NCBI GenBank assembly: GCA_900549085.1
Contig: URMO01000001.1
Span: 54,696-118,695, forward strand
From: an uncultured Collinsella sp.
GTDB taxonomy: Bacteria; Actinomycetota; Coriobacteriia; Coriobacteriales; Coriobacteriaceae
Length of the DNA stretch: 64,000 nucleotides
Reading direction: 5' to 3'
A program made the translations under genes and the position numbers. This document shows positions 57,819 through 64,000 of the stretch, piece after piece (the stretch's first letter is position 1; each line of letters starts with the position of its first letter). Under the pieces are notes generated by a model. That model was not told the origin of the DNA and did no database searches. It saw only the letters and a program-made list of their open reading frames with translations.

Positions 57819-58573
57819 TGCGCGCAGGGGATTTTGTCGGCGTCAAGGTTTATCGTAAGCCTGCCGAAGACAAGCGCACCAAAAAGGACGGCACGCCGCG
57901 CAGCCCTAAGAAGCTCGGCAAGATTCACTTTCCCGTCTTTACCCCGGGCGGCACGCGCGTGGTGGGCTTTATGGTCCGCCAGTCCGATATCGCGGGCATG
58001 ATCGAGCGCCCCGACCGATTTGTGGCGCTCGATGCCATCGGCGTCTATGAGGGTGCTGTCGCGGTTGACGACGTCAAGGGCACCTACGATGCCGCCGCGG
58101 CCAAGCGCCTCGATATCAACCTGGACGATTGCATCATCTGGGTTGGCATGGACGTGCGCACGGAATCGGGCGATGTCGTGGGCTACTGCTCGGACGTTGA
58201 GTTCAAGCCGCGTTCGGGCATTGTGCAGACGTTCTATGTGACCGCCAGCGCCGCATCGAGCATGTTGGTGGGCGACACGCAGGTGCCGCCGACGATGCTG
58301 CGCGGCTACGAGAACGGCGCGATGATTGTCTCGGACGAGGTCAAGGCGCTCGGGTATTCGGGCGGCGCGGCCGCCAAGGCTGCCGAGGCCAGCGTCGTGG
58401 TGGGCGATAAGGTCAAGAAGGGCGCCAAGGTGCTCGATGACAAGGGATCGGTCGCCGTGGACAAGGGCAGCCGCGCACTGGGCAAGCAGCTCGGCAAGAC
58501 GCGCGGTATGTTCAAGGCCTTTAAGGACGAATATCAAAAGGCGAGCGGGGGCTCGTCAAAAGCTAGCAAATAG
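57818..58573 (+). CDS. PRC-barrel domain protein
   Basis: 251 residues with two beta-barrel segments of PRC type (about 1-75, DFVGVKVYRKPAEDK...KIHFPVF and about 95-165, DVRTESGDVVGYCSDVEF). The rest (about 175-251) is Ala/Lys-rich and helical. PRC barrels bind RNA or proteins (as in RimM) or sit in membrane-linked complexes. It is translationally coupled to the YtxH-like gene, so the two probably act together. A strong hairpin follows. Confidence 0.7.
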   Translation: MRAGDFVGVKVYRKPAEDKRTKKDGTPRSPKKLGKIHFPVFTPGGTRVVGFMVRQSDIAGMIERPDRFVALDAIGVYEGAVAVDDVKGTYDAAAAKRLDINLDDCIIWVGMDVRTESGDVVGYCSDVEFKPRSGIVQTFYVTASAASSMLVGDTQVPPTMLRGYENGAMIVSDEVKALGYSGGAAAKAAEASVVVGDKVKKGAKVLDDKGSVAVDKGSRALGKQLGKTRGMFKAFKDEYQKASGGSSKASK

Positions 58574-58594
58574 TGACGTACCAAATGATGGGAG

Positions 58595-58624
58595 GCGAGC
58601 CGGAGACATGTTGCTCCGGCTCGC
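58595..58624 (+). terminator. Terminator hairpin after the PRC-barrel gene
   Basis: Perfect 11-bp stem GCGAGCCGGAG / CTCCGGCTCGC with an 8-base loop, followed by TGTGTTT. Confidence 0.75.
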
Positions 58625-58645
58625 TGTGTTTATGGGGGAGGGCAC

Positions 58646-60052
58646 ATGCGCCAAAACGGATCTAACTTAAACGGGCGCTCGGATGCGCGTCCGACGGCGC
58701 GCCGCGACCTGGGGCAGCTGCCCAGCGGTCAGCGTCGACGTCGCCGTAAGCCCGGCGCGATGTACCTCAACCATAGCCGTGGGTTTAGCGATCGCAGCGC
58801 GCGCATCGGCAACGGGCGCTCACCGCGCCGACCGTCCCGCCTGCCCTATGCGCTCATCGCCGTGGGTTGCGCGCTCGTGCTGTTTATCGCTGCCGTCGTG
58901 GGCTACGTCAACCGCAGCGTGGACGTGGAGCTCAACGGGCAAAAGACCGCGGTGCGCGTGGGCTCTACGTTGCAGAATCTTATCGACGATCAAAGCCTGA
59001 CCGAAACGTACGACGCCGGCGATCTGCTGGCCGTCGACGACAGCGTGCTCAAGCGCCATGGCGGCGAAAAGCTGTCGGTGAAGGTCGACGGCAAGCGCGT
59101 GAAGCAAGGCAAATGGGATAGTCGCGAGCTTACGGGTGGCGAGAAGGTGACGGTCAAGGACGGCCGCAACGCGTACGAAAAGCACGAGGTCCAAGCCACG
59201 ACTATCGAGCCAAAGCTTAAGGTCGAGGGCACGGGTGCCATTGAGTATGTCAAAACCTGGGGCGTTCAGGGCCGCTCCGAGGTATGGGTCGGCGAGCAGT
59301 CGGGCAAGACGCAGGACCGCGGCGAAGTCGTGCCCGCCACCGACTGCGTAGTCGAGTGCGCAAGCGTGGCGCCCAAGGGCAACGAAAAGTACGTGGCCCT
59401 GACATTTGACGAGGGTCCGAGCGGCGCGACCAAGCAGATCTTGCAGGTGCTCAAGGAAAAGGGCGTCACGGCGACGTTCTTCCTTTCGGGCGATGCCGCG
59501 GAAGCCTCGCCCGCTACTGCCAAAGCGATTGTCGATGCCGGGTGCGAGATCGGCTCCAACAGCTACAGCGATGATTCGCTCAAGGGCGAGGATCGCGAGA
59601 CGGTGCGCAAGCAGATCACGAAGGGCACCGAGGCGATTAAGTCGGCGACTGGCGTCGAGACGATGTTGCTGCGCGCCCCCTACGCCGCGTTTGACGAGCA
59701 AAACTGGATCGACTCGATGGACCTGGTGTCTGCCGTGGTTTCGTGGAATATCGATTCGGGCGACTGGCTGCTCAACGGCGCCGACGAGCAAGTATCGACC
59801 GTGCTCGACTCGATGACGCCGGGCAATATTGTGCTGCTTACCGATAGCGATGAGTGCGCCGAGCAGACGCTCGAGGCGCTGCCGCAGATTATCGATGGCC
59901 TTGTCGCCGACGGCTACAAGATCGTGACGCTCAGCGACCTGGTCAAGACGGACACGGCATTGAGCAAAAAGCTCACCTCGCTCACCAAGGTTTCCATGCC
60001 CAAAAACGCCGTGTTCCCCCAACTCCCCGAGGACGACGACACCACAGAGTAG
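58646..60052 (+). CDS. Polysaccharide-deacetylase-fold protein, catalytic residues lost
   Basis: 468 residues: basic N-terminus, one helix (about 69-87), a DUF348/G5-like segment (about 91-180), and a NodB-fold domain (about 245-450). Motif 1 is TFDEGP (253-258; Asp-Asp normally), motif 3 RAPY (343-346) and motif 4 DSGDW (370-374) are kept. Motif 2 (usually H-S/T-x-x-H) is SYSDDS at 306-311, with both zinc histidines gone, and motif 5 (usually L-x-H) is LLTDS. Without these residues a metal-dependent deacetylase mechanism is unlikely. Probably cell-wall-bound and structural or binding in role. The TAG stop starts the repeat at 60050. Confidence 0.85.
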   Translation: MRQNGSNLNGRSDARPTARRDLGQLPSGQRRRRRKPGAMYLNHSRGFSDRSARIGNGRSPRRPSRLPYALIAVGCALVLFIAAVVGYVNRSVDVELNGQKTAVRVGSTLQNLIDDQSLTETYDAGDLLAVDDSVLKRHGGEKLSVKVDGKRVKQGKWDSRELTGGEKVTVKDGRNAYEKHEVQATTIEPKLKVEGTGAIEYVKTWGVQGRSEVWVGEQSGKTQDRGEVVPATDCVVECASVAPKGNEKYVALTFDEGPSGATKQILQVLKEKGVTATFFLSGDAAEASPATAKAIVDAGCEIGSNSYSDDSLKGEDRETVRKQITKGTEAIKSATGVETMLLRAPYAAFDEQNWIDSMDLVSAVVSWNIDSGDWLLNGADEQVSTVLDSMTPGNIVLLTDSDECAEQTLEALPQIIDGLVADGYKIVTLSDLVKTDTALSKKLTSLTKVSMPKNAVFPQLPEDDDTTE

Positions 60053-60086
60053 TCATTGGGGACGTGCTTAAACGACTGGTCGTTTA
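60050..60086 (-). repeat. TAGTCATT element, copy 3, with adjacent palindrome
   Basis: TAGTCATTGGGGACG, two variable bases, CTTAAACGACTGG, the reverse complement of the form at 40138 and 43648. Its first TAG is the stop codon of the deacetylase-fold gene. It runs into a perfect palindrome TAAACGAC-TG-GTCGTTTA (60069-60086). Confidence 0.7.
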
Positions 60087-60426
60087 GGACGGTCTTAATC
60101 GCTTTGTCCCACCACACCCATCCGGCTCTATGTCACGGATACGTCAGCGTTTGGTATGCCTGCGATGTGCAGCGCATAAATTCGGTGCCGCAGCGCGATG
60201 CTGATGCTATAGTTACTGCGGTTAATGAGGGTCAAGAGAAAGGTTACAGGTGAAATCCAAACCTCGACCATACAGTCGATGACCCCATGCAGGTGCTTTC
60301 TGCGCGTGCACGGGGTGTAAGTGCCGAGCGGCGTGCCGCCCGGGCATGCGTATACATATTTAAAAGTCCACGGATTGCGTGCCGGCATGGTCGCGCGGTC
60401 CGCAGGAATAATGATGGGGAGCACCA
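60087..60426 (+). other. Leader region of the MgtE-like gene
   Basis: No gene seen. TATAGT near 60209 may be a -10 but lacks a good -35. Downstream (60240-60426) lies GC-rich sequence able to form several hairpins (CGACCATACAGTCG; GCCGAGCGGC; GCCGCCCGGGC). For an MgtE-like gene a Mg2+-sensing leader is plausible, but no known riboswitch class is recognised by eye. Confidence 0.35.
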
Positions 60427-62271
60427 TTGAATTATCTGAGTGAGATGCTCAAATTGCCGGTCTTGGATGTCGACGGCGAAAAGCTCGGCGTGGTTAACGA
60501 TTTTGGCATTGCAACCGGCGAGGTTTTTCCGCACGTGACGTCGCTCGCGTTCCGTGGTCCCGGTAAGACGCCGTTTATGATCAGCTGGCGTAAATGGGTC
60601 GACCGTATCGACGAGACGGGTGTACACCTTAAGACGTCGGCCACCGAAATCCGTTTTTCGTACTTGCAGCCGACCGAACTCTTGCTTGCCCGCGACGTGC
60701 TTAACAAGCAGATTGTCGACACGCAGGGCATGAAGGTCGTGCGCGTCAACGACATCAAGTTCTCCATGTCGGGCGAAAATCAGCTGCGCCTGCTGGGTGC
60801 CGAAGTTGGCGCCCGCGGTCTGCTGCGCGCGATCAGCCCCACACTCGAGCATGTCGTCGAGGGCTTTATGAAGCACCTGGGCAAGCCGCTCAGCGAGGAC
60901 ATTATCGCCTGGTCTTACATGGACCTGCTCGATCGCTCGACTAAGAACATCCAGCTCTCGGTGTCGCACAAGACGCTTGGCGAGCTGCATCCTGCCGACA
61001 TCGCTGACATCATCGAGCAGCTCGACCCGCGCCTGCGCGCGCAGGTGTTCGCTCAGCTCGACACGGCACAGGCCGCCGAGGCCATCTCGGAGTTCGATGA
61101 CGACGAGCTCATGACCGAGATGCTCGAGGGCCTGTCCGATACCGACGCATCGTCGATGCTTGCCATGATGGACCCGGACGACGCTGCCGACCTGATCGAC
61201 GAGCTCGATTATGAGAAGGCCGAGAAGCTCCTGCGCCTGATGGGCGTCAAAGAGGAGAAGGCGATTCGTAACCTGCTGGGCTATGAGGACAACACCGCCG
61301 GCCGCATCATGACCTCGGAGTTTGTCTCGCTGCCCGCCACGGCGACGGTCGGCGATGCCATCGAGGCGATTCGCAAACTCGATGAGGACTTCGAGAGCGT
61401 CTATTACGTCTATACCGAGGATCCGAGCGGCATGCTGACGGGCGTGCTCTCGCTGCGCACGCTGATCGTGGCCGACCGCGACGCCACGCTGGGCCAGCTC
61501 GCCTATCGCGATCTGGTCTATGTGTCGCCCGACGAGGACCAAGAAGACGTGACGGACGAGATGACCAAGTACGACCTGGTTGCCATCCCTGTCTGCGACG
61601 AGAACCGTCATATCCTGGGTATCGTGACCTTCGACGACGCCATGGACGTTATCGCCGAGGAGCATCAGGAGGACCTGCAGATCGCCGGTGTCGGTTCGGG
61701 CGATAGCGCGTCGGACGACTCGACGAACGTGCTCAGCTGGTTCGTGCATCGTCAGTACTGGGTCGTCGTGTGGGGCATCGCCTCGTGCATTATGGCGACG
61801 GTGCTGGGGACGGCGCTGGGCTCCGCGCATCTGGTGGTGTTCCCCATGTGCGCCATGCCGCTCGTGCTGCTTGCTGCCTCGCGCATGGTGTCGTTCGTCA
61901 AGAACTACTTCTTGGAGTACGACGGCCACGACGACGAGCCCAAACCGTACCTGGGATTCTTCTTCCAGAGCACGGGTATGGGCCTGATCCTTTCGCTCGT
62001 GACCTACCTGTGTGCGCAGCTGGTGCGCACCGCCGCGTTCCTCGATGCCCCTATGCTTGAGGAACAGCTCTTTACCGGCTGCTTTAACATCGCGGCCATC
62101 ATCTGCCTGGTGGGCAACATGAGCGCCGTGATTTACCTGATGGTGCTGTTCTGGCGCGATGAGCACGACCTCAATACGTCGGGTACCGCCATGAACGTCA
62201 TCGCCGTCATGATCTCGTGTGTGGCGTACTGCGCTGCTGCGGTGCTGCTCACCATGTCGGTCATGGGGTAG
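60427..62271 (+). CDS. mgtE: MgtE-like Mg2+ transporter with PRC-barrel N-terminus
   Basis: 614 residues. Residues about 1-145 form two PRC-barrel-like modules (LPVLDVDGEKLGVVNDFG and DTQGMKVVRVNDIKFS), then an MgtE_N superhelix (about 175-290, LHPADIADIIEQLDPR), two CBS domains (about 300-420), and five helices at the C-terminus. CBS-linked MgtE channels import Mg2+ and close when Mg2+ is high. The PRC part is not in classical MgtE. The start is TTG with GGGGAG upstream. The NRAMP-like gene begins 8 bases after the stop, so the two form an operon. Confidence 0.88.
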   Translation: MNYLSEMLKLPVLDVDGEKLGVVNDFGIATGEVFPHVTSLAFRGPGKTPFMISWRKWVDRIDETGVHLKTSATEIRFSYLQPTELLLARDVLNKQIVDTQGMKVVRVNDIKFSMSGENQLRLLGAEVGARGLLRAISPTLEHVVEGFMKHLGKPLSEDIIAWSYMDLLDRSTKNIQLSVSHKTLGELHPADIADIIEQLDPRLRAQVFAQLDTAQAAEAISEFDDDELMTEMLEGLSDTDASSMLAMMDPDDAADLIDELDYEKAEKLLRLMGVKEEKAIRNLLGYEDNTAGRIMTSEFVSLPATATVGDAIEAIRKLDEDFESVYYVYTEDPSGMLTGVLSLRTLIVADRDATLGQLAYRDLVYVSPDEDQEDVTDEMTKYDLVAIPVCDENRHILGIVTFDDAMDVIAEEHQEDLQIAGVGSGDSASDDSTNVLSWFVHRQYWVVVWGIASCIMATVLGTALGSAHLVVFPMCAMPLVLLAASRMVSFVKNYFLEYDGHDDEPKPYLGFFFQSTGMGLILSLVTYLCAQLVRTAAFLDAPMLEEQLFTGCFNIAAIICLVGNMSAVIYLMVLFWRDEHDLNTSGTAMNVIAVMISCVAYCAAAVLLTMSVMG

Positions 62272-62279
62272 GTGGTCGC

Positions 62280-63542
62280 GTGCAAAATACGAAGCAAAAG
62301 CCGAGCACCAAGCAAAAGCTGACCATCGCGGCCATCTTTGGCGCCATGGGCCCCGGTCTTCTGGCGGCGCTTTCGGGCAATGACGCCGGCGGCATCGCCA
62401 CGTATTCCAGCGCGGGCGCCAGCTATGGCTATAAGATGCTCTGGATGCTTCCCGTCATGACCGTGCTGCTCATCGTGACGCAGGAGACCGCGGCGCGCTG
62501 CGGATGCGTCACGGGTAAGGGCCTGGCGTCGCTCATTCGCGAGCGCTTTGGCGTGCGCAAGAGCGTGCTGGCCATGGCGGCGCTGTTGATCGCCAACACG
62601 GCGGTGACCATCTCGGAGTTCGCGGGTATCGCGAGTGGCCTTGCGCTGTTTGGCGTTCCGGCGAGCATCTCGGTGCCGCTCGTGGCGCTGCTGGTGTGGA
62701 TGCTTACCATGTCGGGTAGTTTCCAGCGCATCGAGAAGATTTTGCTGCTGGTAAGCTGCGTGTTCGTGACCTACATCGTCGCCGCGTTTATGGCCGGCCC
62801 CAACTGGGGTGAGGTCGCGGTCGACTTGGTCGTCCCCAATATTCAAAACGACCCCAGCTACGTGTCGCTCGTGGTCGCAACGATCGGTACCACCATCGCA
62901 CCGTGGATGATCTTCTTGGCTCAGAACAACGTGGTCGATAAGAATGCGGGCGAGGACGACATTGTGCTCCAGCGTATCGACACCGTGAGCGGCTCGATCG
63001 CCGCTGATATCATTGCGGGCTTCATTATCATCACGACCGGTACGGTGCTGTTCCCGGCGGGTATTCAGATTAGCGATGCCGCCGATGCCGCTCGCGCGCT
63101 GGAGCCCATCGCGGGCCAGTGGTCCACGGTGCTGTTTGCCTCGGGCCTGGTCGCAGCGAGTTTTTTGGCTGCCTGCGTGCTGCCGGGCGTTACGTCGAGT
63201 GCCATCTGCGAGGCTTTTGGTTGGGAGCGAGGCGCCGATCGCAGCTGGGACGAGGCCCCGGTTTATCGCGGCATCATTACGGCCATCATCGGCATTTCTG
63301 CCGTGTTGGTGCTTATGCCCGGCGTCGATTTGTTCCAGATTATGATGACCTCGCAGGTCATCAACGGCGTGCTGCTGCCCGTAGTCTTGGTATTCCAGGT
63401 GGTTATCGCGGCGGATCGCCACATTATGGGCGCCAACCGCAACGGCCGCGTATGGAACGTGCTCACGTGGGCGACTATCGGCGTGATTACGGTGCTGACG
63501 GTCGTCATGTTTGTGCTGCAAGCGATGGGCTACGGCGCTTAG
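62280..63542 (+). CDS. NRAMP-related transporter, probable Mg2+ type (NRMT-like)
   Basis: 420 residues, about eleven helices, NRAMP/SLC11 fold. In helix 1 the canonical DPGN metal motif reads GNDAGG (33-38). In helix 6 the canonical M-P-H reads A-P-W (207-209), so the soft Met that selects Mn2+/Fe2+ is replaced by Ala. Both changes are features reported for the NRMT subgroup of Mg2+ transporters, first studied in a Coriobacteriia member. Together with the coupled MgtE-like gene this supports Mg2+ transport rather than Mn2+. The start GTG 62280 is 8 bases after the MgtE stop. A terminator follows. Confidence 0.82.
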   Translation: MQNTKQKPSTKQKLTIAAIFGAMGPGLLAALSGNDAGGIATYSSAGASYGYKMLWMLPVMTVLLIVTQETAARCGCVTGKGLASLIRERFGVRKSVLAMAALLIANTAVTISEFAGIASGLALFGVPASISVPLVALLVWMLTMSGSFQRIEKILLLVSCVFVTYIVAAFMAGPNWGEVAVDLVVPNIQNDPSYVSLVVATIGTTIAPWMIFLAQNNVVDKNAGEDDIVLQRIDTVSGSIAADIIAGFIIITTGTVLFPAGIQISDAADAARALEPIAGQWSTVLFASGLVAASFLAACVLPGVTSSAICEAFGWERGADRSWDEAPVYRGIITAIIGISAVLVLMPGVDLFQIMMTSQVINGVLLPVVLVFQVVIAADRHIMGANRNGRVWNVLTWATIGVITVLTVVMFVLQAMGYGA

Positions 63543-63560
63543 CGCCCACTTTTGCCTCCG

Positions 63561-63596
63561 AACAGGCCGCAGCGATGGGCTGCGGCCTGTTTTTTG
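63561..63596 (+). terminator. Terminator of the Mg2+ operon
   Basis: AACAGGCCGCAG / CTGCGGCCTGTT, 12-bp stem with a 7-8-base loop, then TTTTT. Confidence 0.92.
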
Positions 63597-63624
63597 TCTG
63601 CTATAGGGTGTTAGTTATATGGCA

Positions 63625-63854
63625 GTGGGCAAAAAATGCCAAATATGAGTACTGTTGCTAAGTGAATAGCATTTACATCGAAGAAGATAATGAACATAAT
63701 CTATAGTATGTCCATTAAAATTGGCTCCAATACGCCTTATACCAGTCAGGTTGGCTGCTTTAGGGGGTTCTAGGGGCCGCTCGGACGTCATTTTGGGTGG
63801 TTTTGCCTGCTACTAAAATGGTAACAGTACTCATATTTGCCCTTTTTTGCCCAC
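63625..63854. repeat. 230-bp element with 32-bp inverted-repeat ends
   Basis: Left end GTGGGCAAAAAATGCC then AAATATGAGTACTGTT (63625-63656); right end is its reverse complement with two mismatches (63823-63854). The interior of about 166 bases has no open reading frame of note. The structure is that of a MITE or large intergenic hairpin. A second copy is not in the window. Confidence 0.8.
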
Positions 63855-64000
63855 AGACCTTTGAGGCTGCGGCGAAAAGGGCTTGTTTTGATTGTTTGGA
63901 GCAGACGCGAGGCATGGAAACGAGGTGGCGCGCGCAGACGTGGTGTAAGAGCGTCCTGAGGTCCGTCGCTGCAAGTCCCGATGTTACTCCTTCTTGAGAC
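63855..64000. other. Non-coding right end
   Basis: No supported gene, RNA or terminator is seen in the last 146 bases. A small plus-strand frame ending before the edge has no ribosome-binding site. Confidence 0.4.

Overview
The window is GC-rich, densely coded bacterial chromosome. It looks like a gut Coriobacteriia (Actinomycetota) close to Collinsella. This is an inference from gene content: an Ech-type [NiFe] hydrogenase, a cellobiose-type PTS with two family 1 glycosidases, an NRAMP-related transporter with a non-canonical metal site as described in Coriobacteriia, and a fused EcfA1/A2. No rRNA or ribosomal protein gene is present to settle it.

Layout. 1-537 is the 5' end of glmU (minus). 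722-3793 is an ECF vitamin/metal importer (T, fused A1A2, S). 3940-9132 is a cofactor and housekeeping block: exonuclease III, SIR2 deacylase, a folP-folK fusion, a biotin-ligase-like protein and type III pantothenate kinase. An initiator tRNA with its own promoter and terminator lies at 9329-9405, followed by five tandem ~81-bp hairpin repeats and a 2-enoate-reductase-like flavoenzyme. 12400-25977 is a four-gene surface operon: three membrane-anchored beta-rich proteins and one 3551-residue exported protein. 26163-27632 is an AlbA/RecG-like ATP-binding regulator bracketed by related palindrome clusters. 28016-34276 holds a small HTH protein and a six-function Ech hydrogenase operon in which the A and B membrane subunits are fused.

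34837-43650 holds a two-component system divergent from an ABC-2 exporter (ATPase and two permeases), then a MacB/FtsX-type ABC pair. 43760-44965 is a DUF362 ferredoxin-like protein. 45514-52419 is a sugar operon: LicR-type activator, PTS IIA, IIB, IIC, and two 6-phospho-beta-glycosidases. 52420-53100 is a mosaic scar built from fragments of neighbouring genes. 53118-63542 holds an alpha/beta hydrolase, hemolysin III, a CorC-like protein, a cyanophycin-synthetase-N-domain protein, a YtxH-like protein, a PRC-barrel protein, a degenerate polysaccharide deacetylase, an MgtE-like protein and an NRAMP-related transporter; the last two probably handle Mg2+.

The most unusual signal is between the genes. 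At least seven families of large stem-loop elements occupy intergenic spaces. In two families the copies keep the same tips or the same loop while the stem arms differ and still pair, as expected for structured (RNA or single-strand DNA) elements or transposase-mobilised hairpins. No transposase for them is visible here.
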